Part shown: piece by piece, positions 1 through 7,920 of the stretch
How the letters are laid out: each line of letters begins with the position of its first letter
Numbering within the stretch: the first letter of the stretch is position 1
Source of the DNA: an uncultured Pseudomonadota bacterium
GTDB taxonomy: Bacteria > Pseudomonadota > Gammaproteobacteria > Steroidobacterales > Woeseiaceae
Length of the DNA stretch: 33,297 nt
Assembly: GCA_913055625.1 (NCBI GenBank)
Contig: CAJXJW010000014.1
Location: forward strand, 1 to 33,297
Direction of reading: 5' to 3'
Position numbers and translations under genes: made by a program
Notes under the pieces: generated by a model
What the model was told of the DNA's origin: nothing
Databases searched by the model: none
Seen by the model: the letters and a program-made list of their open reading frames with translations, nothing else

Positions 1-29
1 GCTTCGATCGGGGTGGGTTCGGCGGTCAT
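1..29 (-). CDS. N-terminus of an unidentified LexA-controlled protein (partial)
   Basis: Only the first ten residues, MTAEPTPIEA, are inside the window; the gene continues leftward past the edge. The start is supported by a strong ribosome binding site, GGAGGG, seven bases upstream of the ATG on the minus strand. A CTG-N10-CAG LexA box lies 31-47 bases further upstream, so the product is probably an SOS-response protein. The ten residues are too few for me to name the family, and I do not recognise the start of recA, recN, lexA or dinB in them. Confidence 0.55.
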
Positions 30-60
30 GACAGGTCCCTCCGGAGGGGCTTGGAAGTGC

Positions 61-76
61 CTGTTATTATATACAG
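61..76 (-). promoter_or_regulatory. LexA (SOS) operator
   Basis: The sequence CTGTTATTATATACAG has the exact CTG-N10-CAG spacing and AT-rich core of the gammaproteobacterial LexA box. Read on the minus strand it contains TATAAT, so the operator would cover the -10 element of the leftward gene starting at 29. It lies in an AT-rich island that stands out from the GC-rich surroundings. The match is seen directly; LexA binding is inferred. Confidence 0.65.
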
Positions 77-302
77 TTAACCACTAGTTTTCCATTATAA
101 AACAATAATGTATGTGCCGGTTTCTGTTCAGGAAGAACGTTCCGGATTCCGAAACCCGAAACGCTCGCCATCCTTCCAGGCGTTCCGATCATTGCCTTCG
201 TTAGGTACGTCGTTCGCGTTACGCAACAGGCGTGCGAGATGCAGGCAGTTCCAGGTCATGATTGTCGTGTTGCGCTAACTGCGTGTGGCTGTCCCCCCAA
301 CG
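77..302. other. intergenic region with no recognised gene
   Basis: The part nearest the LexA box is AT-rich and probably carries the remaining promoter elements of the leftward gene. The rest, up to the cold-shock gene terminator, shows no open reading frame with a ribosome binding site and no RNA motif that I recognise. Confidence 0.4.
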
Positions 303-334
303 AAAAAGGGCAAGACCGCAAGGTCTCGCCCTTT
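303..334 (-). terminator. rho-independent terminator of the cold-shock gene
   Basis: Two arms (305-317 and 322-334) pair with a single internal mismatch around a GCAA tetraloop. Read on the minus strand the hairpin runs directly into TTTTT. It lies about 60 bases beyond the stop codon of the cold-shock gene and fits a terminator for that transcript. Confidence 0.75.
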
Positions 335-394
335 CGCGCCCTGGCTCCCTAAAGAACCAAAGCTCGCCTGGGTTACAGGCGAATGTCAGATCGT

Positions 395-601
395 TCAGAT
401 CGCGACGATGTTCTCGGCCTGCGGACCCTTCTGGCCCTGCGTGATCGTGAACTCGACTCGCTGGCCTTCGGCCAGCGTCTTGAACCCGTCACCCTTGATG
501 GCGCTGAAGTGGGCAAATACGTCGGGGCCCGATTCCTGGGCGATGAAGCCGAAGCCCTTGGCTTCGTTGAACCATTTAACCGTACCGGTGGTGGTAGACA
601 T
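395..601 (-). CDS. cold-shock protein, CspA family
   Basis: This 68-residue protein is a single nucleic-acid-binding cold-shock domain of standard length. The RNP1 motif KGFGFI lies around residues 15-20 and the RNP2 motif VFAHFSAI around residues 28-35. Such proteins bind single-stranded RNA or DNA in the cytoplasm and act as RNA chaperones. The ATG is preceded by AGGAAA. The gene is monocistronic: it has its own terminator, and on the 5' side a long leader containing a 6-bp hairpin (633-650), a common arrangement in cold-shock mRNAs whose leaders respond to temperature. Whether it is cold-induced or constitutive cannot be told from sequence. Confidence 0.95.
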   Translation of the reverse strand: MSTTTGTVKWFNEAKGFGFIAQESGPDVFAHFSAIKGDGFKTLAEGQRVEFTITQGQKGPQAENIVAI

Positions 602-834
602 TTTCGTTTTCCTGAGTTTCTGAAGTAGTGAAGCCTTCTCGAAGGAAGGCGGGTTTGCTGTAAGTGTTGCTGTTACTTATGAAAATCAGGACGAAGTACC
701 GAAGAACGTCGAAATGGTAGGCATAAATATCTGGCGTACTTGCAAGCGCGGCGAAGTATATACAGGCTGGCCCCATAGTCAAAGGAATTGCGTGCCGAAT
801 CGGGTGTTTACGCGACCCGGGCCTGGTGCCAGGC
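602..834. other. leader and divergent promoter region of the cold-shock gene
   Basis: This stretch holds the leader of the leftward cold-shock gene, including the hairpin with arms GCCTTC and GAAGGC at 633-650. AT-rich segments around 700-770 probably contain its promoter, but I could not fix a convincing -35/-10 pair. No protein gene is apparent. Confidence 0.4.
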
Positions 835-863
835 TTCGCAGGGGCGCAACCCTTCGATATAGT
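835..863 (+). promoter_or_regulatory. putative sigma-70 promoter of the small membrane protein gene
   Basis: TTCGCA (835-840) and TATAGT (858-863) are separated by 17 bases, the ideal spacing, and lie 48 bases before the proposed TTG start at 912. The match is by eye only. Confidence 0.4.
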
Positions 864-911
864 GCCCGCGGGGCGGAAAACGGCGCCGGCTGGCGCGCAG
901 GGGAGGAATCC

Positions 912-1403
912 TTGGCCAAGAAGGACAAACCGAAGAAGCCCCCGTTCGGCCAGCGAATCGGCAGCCAGATGCGCGCCGTCGGGGCCGCCGGTTCCAACGC
1001 CGTGCGCAACCCGCGCAGCATCCCGGGCACGGCCGAGGGCCTGTTCCGCCGCTGGTTCAGGCGGGTATGGGACGTGCGCGGCGGCGGCTTGTACGCCGTC
1101 GGCTATGCGCTGACGTTCGCCTGGCTCGAGGTTACGTCGGTTGTCAGCAGCCTGATGGAATCGTCGAGCATCGGTGAATTCATCACCGAGGAGATCTGGG
1201 AGTTCCTGTTCCGGTTCCTCGGCGACTCGATCGCGAATCTCGTCCAGGCCTTCATCTGGCCGGTCCTGTTGCTGCAATGGCGCCAGCCCGTCGGTCTCAT
1301 ACTGCTGGTGGCCGGCTTCGCGCTGTTTCCGATCTTGGCCAAGCCGGTGATCGAGCGCTGGCTGTTCCGGGACGAACCACCGGCCGGTGGCGACAAGGCC
1401 TGA
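912..1403 (+). CDS. small integral membrane protein of unknown function
   Basis: I chose the TTG at 912 because GGAGG lies six bases upstream. The first in-frame ATG (969) has no such site, and the reading frame upstream of 912 looks like promoter DNA. The 163-residue product starts with a lysine-rich segment (AKKDKPKKPP) and an arginine-rich stretch (GLFRRWFRRVWD). It then has hydrophobic stretches near residues 70-85, 105-125 and 127-145, the last being GLILLVAGFALFPIL. This suggests an inner-membrane protein with a basic cytoplasmic N-terminus. I do not recognise a family. It converges with the acetyltransferase gene that ends at 1433. Confidence 0.6.
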   Translation: MAKKDKPKKPPFGQRIGSQMRAVGAAGSNAVRNPRSIPGTAEGLFRRWFRRVWDVRGGGLYAVGYALTFAWLEVTSVVSSLMESSSIGEFITEEIWEFLFRFLGDSIANLVQAFIWPVLLLQWRQPVGLILLVAGFALFPILAKPVIERWLFRDEPPAGGDKA

Positions 1404-1432
1404 CCGCATCACAATGCAACGCTTCGAGGGAG

Positions 1433-2020
1433 CTACAGCCCTCGCACCATCAGCACCCAGTTCTCGCCGTCGTTCTCCCAGCTTTCCTTCACCATCGGGC
1501 GCGTTGCGCGTTCGGTGTAGCCCAGGCGTTCGTAAAGCCGACGCGCACCGGTATTGGCGTCGCTGACGATGAGCGACAGCCCGCGCCGCAGGCTTGCCGC
1601 CGCGAAGGTTCCCGCGATCTCGAGCAGCGCCGCGCCGCAGCCTTTGCCGCGGTGTTCCGGGTAGGTCGCGAGGATATTCACGTACCACGTGCCGGGCGCC
1701 AGGTTCTCGAGCTCCTGCAACGGCATGAACATGGCCGGCATGTCCGGGTCGATCGGGTCGGGCTCGTCCGGCAACGGGTAACCAATCAGGGCGGCGGCGA
1801 CCCGGCCGTCGATTTCGCGGATCACCGTATTGCGCCAGGAGTAGGCGCCGGCGTCCCGCCGCGCGCGCCGGCGGCCGATATCCCACGCGGTTTCGCCCGG
1901 CTCCGCCGCTCGCTCCCACAGGTACAGCGGCATGCCTTCGCCCGCCATGTTGACGAGCTCGGCCATCGCGGACGCGTCGTCCAGGGTCGCCCAGCGGTGT
2001 TCGGCAGGCAGGGCGATCAT
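1433..2020 (-). CDS. GNAT-family N-acetyltransferase
   Basis: The 195-residue protein has the acetyl-CoA pyrophosphate-binding motif HRGKGCGAALL (about residues 123-133). It also has the usual C-terminal segment, in which a serine/asparagine-rich strand is followed by ARRLYERLGYTE. It would transfer an acetyl group from acetyl-CoA to an amine; the substrate cannot be predicted. The ATG lies one base beyond the stop of fdsA and has no clear Shine-Dalgarno sequence, so it is probably translated by coupling as the last gene of the formate dehydrogenase operon. Nothing in known formate dehydrogenase assembly requires a GNAT enzyme, so its presence may be accidental or regulatory. Confidence 0.85.
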   Translation of the reverse strand: MIALPAEHRWATLDDASAMAELVNMAGEGMPLYLWERAAEPGETAWDIGRRRARRDAGAYSWRNTVIREIDGRVAAALIGYPLPDEPDPIDPDMPAMFMPLQELENLAPGTWYVNILATYPEHRGKGCGAALLEIAGTFAAASLRRGLSLIVSDANTGARRLYERLGYTERATRPMVKESWENDGENWVLMVRGL

Positions 2021-2021
2021 G

Positions 2022-4859
2022 TCAGCTGGTTTCGACGATCTGACCCTGCAGGGCGGCGCGTTGGTCGAAGCCCGCCTGCCACTTGGAGCGTCGTGACGCC
2101 GGCGCGACCTGCACTGCCGTCACCTTGTACTCGGGGCAGTTCGTTGCCCAGTCGCTGTACTCGGTCGTAACCACGTTCGCGCCGGTCTCCGGGTTGTGGA
2201 ACGTCGTGTAGACGACGCCCGGTTTGACCCGCTCGGTGATTGTCGCCTTCAGCGTGATTTCGCCCTTGCGGCTCGTCAGCGAGACGAGCTGGCCCTCACG
2301 GATGCCGCGCATCTCCGCGTCGCTCGGGTGAATCTCGAGCAGGTCCTCGTGGTACCAGCGCATGTTCTCGGTACGGCGTGTCTGCGCCCCGACGTTGTAC
2401 TGCGACAGGATGCGCCCGGTCGTCAGCAGCAGCGGGAACTTGCGGTTCGTCTTTTCTTCCGTCGGCACATAGTCCGTTTCGACGAACAGGCCCTTGCCGC
2501 GGACGAAGCTGCCGATGTGCATGATCGGCGTGCCCATCGGCGCCGCGTCGTTGCACGGCCACTGCACGCTGCCGACCTCGTCGAGGAAGCGAAAGCTGAC
2601 GTTCGTGAACGTGGGCGTCAGCTCGGCGATCTCGTCCATGACCTCCGCGGCCGAGGCGTAGTTCATCGGGTAGCCCATCGCGTTCGCGAGGTCCTGCGTG
2701 ATGCGCCATTCCTCCTTGCCCTGGCGCGGCTCCATGACGGGGCGCACGCGGTTGATGCGCCGCTCCGCGTTGATGAACGTGCCGTCCTTCTCGAGGAACG
2801 ACGTGCCGGGCAGGAACACGTGCGCGAACTTTGCCGTCTCGTTCAGGAACAGGTCCTGCACGACGACGCACTCCATGCTCGAGAGCGCCTGCTCGACGTG
2901 CTGCGTGTTCGGGTCCGACTGTGCGATGTCCTCGCCCTGGATGTACATGCCACGGAAGTCACCGGCGCAGGCCGCGTCGAACATGTTCGGGATGCGGAAG
3001 CCCGGCTCGGGGTCCAGCGTGACGTTCCAGTGCTTCTCGAACGTGCCGCGCACGGCGTCGTCCGCCACCGGGCGGTAGCCGGCGAGCTCGTGCGGGAACG
3101 AACCCATGTCGCAGGAGCCCTGCACGTTGTTCTGGCCGCGGAGCGGGTTCACGCCGACACCGGACCGGCCGACGTTGCCGGTCGCCATCGCGAGGTTCGC
3201 CATGCCCATGACCATCGTCGATCCCTGGCTGTGCTCGGTGACGCCGAGCCCGTAATAAATGGCGCCGTTCGCCGCCGAGCCGTAAAGGCGCGCGGCGGCG
3301 CGCAGCGTCTCGGCATCGACGCCGGCGACTTCGGCGACGGCCTCCGGCGAGTTATCGGGCCGGAGAATCATGGCCTTCCAGGCGTCCCAGGAATCGATGT
3401 CGCAGCGCTCGCGGATGTAGTCCTCGTCGGCGAGTCCCTCGGAGACGATGACGTGGGCGAACGCGTTGATGACCGGCACGTTCGTGCCGGGCTGCAGCGG
3501 GATGTGGTGCGTGGCCTCGATGTGCGGCGAGCGCACGAGGCCGATCGTGCGCGGGTCGACGACGATCAGCTTCGCGCCCTGGCGCAGGCGCCGTTTCATC
3601 TGCGACGCGAACACCGGGTGGCCCTCGGTCGGATTCGCGCCGATGACCATGATGACGTCCGCGTCCATCACGCTGTCGAACGGCTGCGTGCCCGCGGACG
3701 TGCCGAGCGTCTGTTTCAGCCCGTAGCCGGTGGGCGAATGGCAAACGCGGGCGCAGGTATCGACGTTGTTGTTGCCGAACGCCGCGCGCACGAGCTTCTG
3801 CACCACGAACACTTCCTCGTTCGTGCAGCGCGACGACGTAATGCCGCCGATCGCCTTCACGCCGTGCTTTGCCTGCAGCGCCTTGAAGCGTTCGGCCGTG
3901 AAGCCGATGGCTTCCTCCCAGCTCACCTCGCGCCAGGGGTCGGACGTCTTCTCGCGGATCATCGGGCTCAGCATGCGGTCGCGGTGCGATGCGTAGCCCC
4001 ACGCGAAGCGACCCTTCACGCAGCTGTGGCCGTGGTTTGCCTGACCGTCCTTGTACGGCGTCATCCGGACGACCGTGTCGCCCTTCATCTCCGCCTGGAA
4101 CGAGCAGCCGACGCCGCAGTAGGCGCAGGTGGTGACCACCTTGCGTTCGGGCTGGCCGTGCTCGACGATGCTCTTTTCCATCAGCGTTGCGGTCGGGCAG
4201 GCCTGCACGCAGGCGCCGCAGGAGACGCACTCGGAGTCGAAGAAGTTCTCGCCGGAAACGCCGGCCGAGACCTTCGAGCCGAAGCCGCGGCCCTCGATCG
4301 TCAGCGCGAACGTGCCCTGCACCTCGTCGCAGGCGCGCACGCAGCGCGAGCAGACGATGCACTTCGACGCATCGAACTGGAAGTACGGGTTGCTCGCGTC
4401 CACCGGCGCGTCGAGGTGGTTCTCGCCGTCGAAGCCGTAGCGCACCTCGCGCAGGCCGACCGCGCCGGCCATGTCCTGCAGCTCGCAGTCGCCGTTCGCC
4501 GAGCAGGTCAGGCAGTCGAGCGGGTGGTCGGAGATGTACAGCTCCATCACGTTGCGGCGCAGCTTCGCGAGCTTCGCGGTCTGCGTGCGGACGACCATGC
4601 CGTCCTCGACCGGCGTCGTGCACGAGGCCGGCGTGCCCTTGCGGCCATCGACCTCGACGAGGCACAGGCGGCAGGAGCCGAACGCCTTCAGGCTGTCGGT
4701 CGCGCAGAGCTTCGGGATGTCGAAGCCGGCCTCGCGGGCCGCGCGCAGGATGCTGCTGCCGGCGGGCACGTCGAGCCGGTGGCCGTCGACCGTGACGGAG
4801 ACGGTCCCGCCGGCCTTCGGCGCCGGCGTCCCGTAATCTTTCTGTCGTGTCGGATTCAT
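2022..4859 (-). CDS. fdsA: NAD-dependent formate dehydrogenase, molybdenum subunit alpha
   Basis: The 945-residue protein carries the bis-MGD active site of a cytoplasmic formate:NAD+ oxidoreductase. An N-terminal ferredoxin region has a [2Fe-2S] set (Cys52, 63, 66, 80) and a His-Cys3 cluster (His112, Cys116, 119, 125). Two [4Fe-4S] sets follow (Cys167/170/173/177 and Cys211/214/217/221). The catalytic domain has its own [4Fe-4S] site (Cys245/248/252/280). The Mo ligand is cysteine, in RVCHSP (Cys373), where E. coli FDH-H has selenocysteine. Length matches FdsA of Cupriavidus (about 959). I chose the ATG at 4859: it forms an ATGA overlap with fdsB and has GGAGG six bases upstream. Confidence 0.95.
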   Translation of the reverse strand: MNPTRQKDYGTPAPKAGGTVSVTVDGHRLDVPAGSSILRAAREAGFDIPKLCATDSLKAFGSCRLCLVEVDGRKGTPASCTTPVEDGMVVRTQTAKLAKLRRNVMELYISDHPLDCLTCSANGDCELQDMAGAVGLREVRYGFDGENHLDAPVDASNPYFQFDASKCIVCSRCVRACDEVQGTFALTIEGRGFGSKVSAGVSGENFFDSECVSCGACVQACPTATLMEKSIVEHGQPERKVVTTCAYCGVGCSFQAEMKGDTVVRMTPYKDGQANHGHSCVKGRFAWGYASHRDRMLSPMIREKTSDPWREVSWEEAIGFTAERFKALQAKHGVKAIGGITSSRCTNEEVFVVQKLVRAAFGNNNVDTCARVCHSPTGYGLKQTLGTSAGTQPFDSVMDADVIMVIGANPTEGHPVFASQMKRRLRQGAKLIVVDPRTIGLVRSPHIEATHHIPLQPGTNVPVINAFAHVIVSEGLADEDYIRERCDIDSWDAWKAMILRPDNSPEAVAEVAGVDAETLRAAARLYGSAANGAIYYGLGVTEHSQGSTMVMGMANLAMATGNVGRSGVGVNPLRGQNNVQGSCDMGSFPHELAGYRPVADDAVRGTFEKHWNVTLDPEPGFRIPNMFDAACAGDFRGMYIQGEDIAQSDPNTQHVEQALSSMECVVVQDLFLNETAKFAHVFLPGTSFLEKDGTFINAERRINRVRPVMEPRQGKEEWRITQDLANAMGYPMNYASAAEVMDEIAELTPTFTNVSFRFLDEVGSVQWPCNDAAPMGTPIMHIGSFVRGKGLFVETDYVPTEEKTNRKFPLLLTTGRILSQYNVGAQTRRTENMRWYHEDLLEIHPSDAEMRGIREGQLVSLTSRKGEITLKATITERVKPGVVYTTFHNPETGANVVTTEYSDWATNCPEYKVTAVQVAPASRRSKWQAGFDQRAALQGQIVETS

Positions 4860-6409
4860 GCGTCGCCTCCTTGCCGGGGCGCGAAGTCCTCTGCAAAGTA
4901 TTTTAGAACACTGCGCACCGGGTAGGGCGTCATGCCGCCCATTGCGCACAGTGAAGCGGATTCCATGGTGTCACACAGGTCGACCAGCAGGTCGTAGTTC
5001 TCGTCACGGTTTTCGCCCGCGATCATCCGGTCGATGACCTCCACGCCCCGTGTCGAGCCGATCCGGCAGGGCGTGCACTTGCCACAGGACTCGATTGCGC
5101 AGAACTCCATCGCGAAGCGTGCCATCCGCGCCATGTTCGCGAGGTCGTCGAAGACCACGATGCCGCCGTGGCCGATCATCGCGCCGGCCTTGATGAACGC
5201 CTCGTAGTCCATCGGCAGGTCGAGCTGCTCCGCCGGGATGTAGGCGCCGAGCGGCCCGCCGACCTGCACGGCCTTCACCGGCCGCCCGCTCGCGGTGCCG
5301 CCGCCGAAGTCCTCGATCAGCTGCCGGAGCGTGATGCCGAATGCCTTTTCCACGAGCCCGCCGCGTTTCACGTTGCCGGCGAGCTGGAACGCGAGCGTGC
5401 CCTTCGAGCGGCCTTCGCCGAAGCCGGCGTAGCGCTCCGCGCCGAGGCGCACGATGTTCGGCACGGACGCCAGCGTGACGACGTTGTGCACGAGCGTGGG
5501 TTTGCCGAACAGCCCCGACAGTGCCGGGAGCGGCGGCTTCGAGCGCACGATGCCGCGCCGGCCCTCGAGGCTCTCGAGCATCGCCGTTTCCTCGCCGCAC
5601 ACGTACGAGCCGGCGCCCAAGTGCAGCTCGATGTCGAAGTCGAAGCCCGAGCCCTGGATGTCGTGGCCCAGCCAGCCCGCATCGCGCGCGACCGCCAGCG
5701 CCTTCGACAGGATCTTGTGGGTCAGCGGGTACTCGGAGCGCAGGTAGATGTAGCCCTTGCTCGCGCCGACCGCGAAGCCGGCGATCGCCATGGCTTCGAT
5801 CAGGCCGTACGGGTCGCCTTCCATCAGCATGCGGTCCGAGAACGTGCCGCTGTCGCCTTCGTCCGCGTTGCAGGCGATGTATTTCTGCGTGCCTTCCGCG
5901 TTCCGCACGGTCTGCCACTTGATGCCGGCGGGGAACGCCGCGCCGCCGCGACCGCGCAGGCCGGAGTCGAGCACGGCCTGTGCCACGGCCTCGCCGCCGA
6001 TCTCGAAGGCCTTCTCGAGCCCCGCGAAGCCCGACGTCGCGCGGAAGTGCTCGAGCGACAGCGCCTCGATCAGCCCGCAGCGGAAGAACGTCCAGCGTTC
6101 CTGGTTGACCAGGTACGGGATCTCGTTCACGGGCCCCTGGCGCTTCGCGTGCTCGCCGCCGGTGAGGAAGCCGGCGTCGAACAGGCCCGCGACGTCGCCG
6201 GGCTCGACGTTCGCGTACGCAATCCGCTGCTCGCCCACCTCGACCTCGACGAGCGGCTCGAGCCAGCTCGCACCCCAGGAGCCGTTGCGGACGAGCTGGA
6301 TGTCGGAGCCGCGTTCTTTCGATGCGCGCGCAATCGCGACGGCGACGTCGTCGGCGCCGACGGAGCAGGCCGCGGTTTCGCGCGGGACATAGACTTTCGT
6401 GCGCGCCAT
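4856..6409 (-). CDS. fdsB: NAD-dependent formate dehydrogenase, FMN/NAD subunit beta
   Basis: The 517-residue protein is related to NuoF of complex I and transfers electrons from the Fe-S chain through FMN to NAD+. Residues 1-110 form a thioredoxin-like leader domain as in other FdsB proteins. The NADH-binding glycine motif GLRGRGGAAFPAG is at 150-162, NADEGDSGTF at 181-190 and GAGSYVCGEETA at 265-276. A C-terminal [4Fe-4S] set has ESCGKCTPC (Cys442, 445, 448) plus Cys488. The ATG overlaps the fdsG stop as TGATG with GGAGGG just upstream, and the stop overlaps fdsA as ATGA. This argues for coupled translation of the three subunits. Confidence 0.95.
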   Translation of the reverse strand: MARTKVYVPRETAACSVGADDVAVAIARASKERGSDIQLVRNGSWGASWLEPLVEVEVGEQRIAYANVEPGDVAGLFDAGFLTGGEHAKRQGPVNEIPYLVNQERWTFFRCGLIEALSLEHFRATSGFAGLEKAFEIGGEAVAQAVLDSGLRGRGGAAFPAGIKWQTVRNAEGTQKYIACNADEGDSGTFSDRMLMEGDPYGLIEAMAIAGFAVGASKGYIYLRSEYPLTHKILSKALAVARDAGWLGHDIQGSGFDFDIELHLGAGSYVCGEETAMLESLEGRRGIVRSKPPLPALSGLFGKPTLVHNVVTLASVPNIVRLGAERYAGFGEGRSKGTLAFQLAGNVKRGGLVEKAFGITLRQLIEDFGGGTASGRPVKAVQVGGPLGAYIPAEQLDLPMDYEAFIKAGAMIGHGGIVVFDDLANMARMARFAMEFCAIESCGKCTPCRIGSTRGVEVIDRMIAGENRDENYDLLVDLCDTMESASLCAMGGMTPYPVRSVLKYFAEDFAPRQGGDA

Positions 6410-6894
6410 CAGTCGTTGCCCTCCAGGCCGCCGATGAGCTCGTCGAAGCGCTCGGCGGTGACGCGGCCGTACACGCGGTCACCGATCATCACGGCCGGTG
6501 AACAGGCGCAGTTGCCGAGGCAGTACACGGGCTCCAGCGTGATGTCGTCCTTCGTCTCGTGCAGGGCCATACCGAGCGAACCGGTTGCGTGCGCGGTCAG
6601 CTCGTGGCTCCCCATCGCCTGGCAGGCCTCGGCCTGGCAGATCTTCACGCGGTGACGCCCCGGCTTCCCGGTCAGGAAGTCGTGGTAATAGCTCACGACG
6701 CCGTGCACGTCGGCGCGCGACAGGTTCAGTGCCTCGGCGAGCTGCCGGATCGCGGCTTCCGGCACGTAGCCGAAGCGCTCGACGACCCCGTGCAGGATCT
6801 GGATAAGCTGTTCCGGCCGCGCATCGAAACGCGACACGATGCTCGCCGTGATGTCCGCATCGTAGCCATTGCCGTGCCCATTGCTCATGGACAT
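6409..6894 (-). CDS. fdsG: NAD-dependent formate dehydrogenase, [2Fe-2S] subunit gamma
   Basis: The 161-residue protein belongs to the NuoE/thioredoxin-like [2Fe-2S] ferredoxin family. Its cluster ligands are Cys86 and Cys91 (CQAEAC) and Cys125 and Cys129 (CLGNC). The N-terminal helical domain holds the family signature RFGYVPEAAIRQLAEAL and VVSYYHDF. It is the electron-relay partner of FdsB. The ATG at 6894 has GGGGGAAG at good spacing and overlaps fdhD by 10 bases. A second in-frame ATG at 6888 would give an ATGA overlap, but its ribosome binding site would be too far away. Confidence 0.93.
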   Translation of the reverse strand: MSMSNGHGNGYDADITASIVSRFDARPEQLIQILHGVVERFGYVPEAAIRQLAEALNLSRADVHGVVSYYHDFLTGKPGRHRVKICQAEACQAMGSHELTAHATGSLGMALHETKDDITLEPVYCLGNCACSPAVMIGDRVYGRVTAERFDELIGGLEGND

Positions 6895-7730
6895 ACGCGT
6901 TCTTCCCCCGAGTAGATATTGAACGATTCGCCGCGCAGGAAGCCTATCAGCGTCATGCCAAATTCGCGCGCCAGCGACACGGCGAGACTGGACGGCGCGC
7001 TGACCGCGGCGAGCAGCGGCATGCCGGCGACCAGCGCCTTCTGCATGAGCTCGAAGCTGGCGCGTCCCGACACGATGATGCCGAGATCGCGCGCCGGCAG
7101 CCGGTCGTCGAGCAGCAGCCGGCCCACGAGCTTGTCGACGGCGTTGTGCCGCCCGACGTCTTCCGTCACGGCCACCAGCGTGCCCCTCTCGTCGAAGGCC
7201 CCGGCGGCGTGCAGGCCGCCGGTCACCTCGAACGTGCGTTGCGCCGCGCGCAGCTTGCCGGGCATCGCCGTGATGACGGCTTCGCGGAACGCGGGTTTGC
7301 CGGCCGGCGGCGGGGTCACGCCGGTGACGCGCAGCGCATCGAGCGATGCCTTGCCGCAGACGCCGCAGCTCGACGTCGTATAGAAGTGTCGTTGCAGGCG
7401 CCCGAGATCCACGGCGACGTCAGGCCCGAGCTCGACCCGGACCACGTTGCGGCTGCCGGTGTCCGGCGCGGGCGGTCCGCAGACGTCGATCGACGCGATG
7501 TCGGCGGCCTGCCGGATGATCGATTCCGTGTACAGGAAGCCCGCGGCCAGGGCGCGGTCGTCCCCGGGCGTGCGCATGGTGATGGACAGGCTTTTCAGCG
7601 CGCGCCCGCCGGGCGTCGAGTAGCCGAGCCGGATCTCCAGCGGCTCCTCGACGGCCACGGCATCGGCGAGCGCCCGGCGTTTGCCGTCGCGGCTTTTCCG
7701 GATCTCGATGGCGGCGCTGCCTGCGGTCAT
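6885..7730 (-). CDS. fdhD: formate dehydrogenase accessory sulfurtransferase FdhD
   Basis: The 281-residue product is FdhD, which passes sulfur from a cysteine desulfurase to the molybdenum cofactor and is needed for active formate dehydrogenase. The essential CxxC is in TTSSCGVCGKASL (Cys122 and Cys125). Family motifs also include the segment RTPGDDRALAAGFLYTE and the C-terminal VSGRASFELMQKAL. I chose the ATG at 7730 (MTAGSAAIE), where similarity to the family begins; no strong Shine-Dalgarno is visible. In the Cupriavidus-type fds operon the FdhD homologue (fdsC) follows the structural genes. Here it comes first and overlaps fdsG by 10 bases. No fdsD-like small gene is present. Confidence 0.93.
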   Translation of the reverse strand: MTAGSAAIEIRKSRDGKRRALADAVAVEEPLEIRLGYSTPGGRALKSLSITMRTPGDDRALAAGFLYTESIIRQAADIASIDVCGPPAPDTGSRNVVRVELGPDVAVDLGRLQRHFYTTSSCGVCGKASLDALRVTGVTPPPAGKPAFREAVITAMPGKLRAAQRTFEVTGGLHAAGAFDERGTLVAVTEDVGRHNAVDKLVGRLLLDDRLPARDLGIIVSGRASFELMQKALVAGMPLLAAVSAPSSLAVSLAREFGMTLIGFLRGESFNIYSGEERVCP

Positions 7731-7799
7731 ACGGTGGTACGGGTGCCCGGTGCGCCAGTATATCGCTCCTGCGGGAGGCCGGCGTCGCGCCCTGTTTCC

Positions 7800-7836
7800 C
7801 GTAATGAGAATCGTTTGCAAGTAGCGGATTTGCAAG
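7800..7836. promoter_or_regulatory. candidate operator region: Fur-like site and TTTGCAAG direct repeat
   Basis: Bases 7800-7818 (core TAATGAGAATCGTT) match 13 of 19 positions of the E. coli Fur consensus. Overlapping it, the 8-mer TTTGCAAG occurs twice in direct orientation (7814-7821 and 7829-7836), with starts 15 bases apart. The region lies between divergent fdhD and the HiPIP gene and could control either. Fur control of an iron-sulfur protein gene would make sense, but this rests on sequence resemblance only. Confidence 0.35.
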
Positions 7837-7856
7837 GAATTGTTACAGGATTCGTT

Positions 7857-7886
7857 TTGCTGCCGTTCATGCAGACCGAGTACAAT
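7857..7886 (+). promoter_or_regulatory. putative sigma-70 promoter of the HiPIP gene
   Basis: TTGCTG (7857-7862) and TACAAT (7881-7886) are separated by 18 bases and lie 34 bases before the GTG start of the HiPIP gene. The -10 match is good and the -35 match fair. Confidence 0.5.
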
Positions 7887-7920
7887 GCGAGCAACAAGAC
7901 ACCATCCCGGAGGACGTTTC

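Noticed and set aside
576..1919. A long leftward frame across the acetyltransferase, the small membrane gene and the cold-shock leader
   Set aside because: It is Arg/Ala-rich with no recognisable domain and crosses two better supported genes and a promoter region.
2196..4925. A 909-codon open frame antisense to fdsA
   Set aside because: It exists only because fdsA codons are GC-rich in the third position. The translation is Arg/Ala/Val/His-rich without a domain, and fdsA on the other strand is certain.
5168..6655. A 495-codon frame antisense to fdsB and fdsG
   Set aside because: Composition is that of a shadow frame, and both sense genes have clear cofactor motifs.
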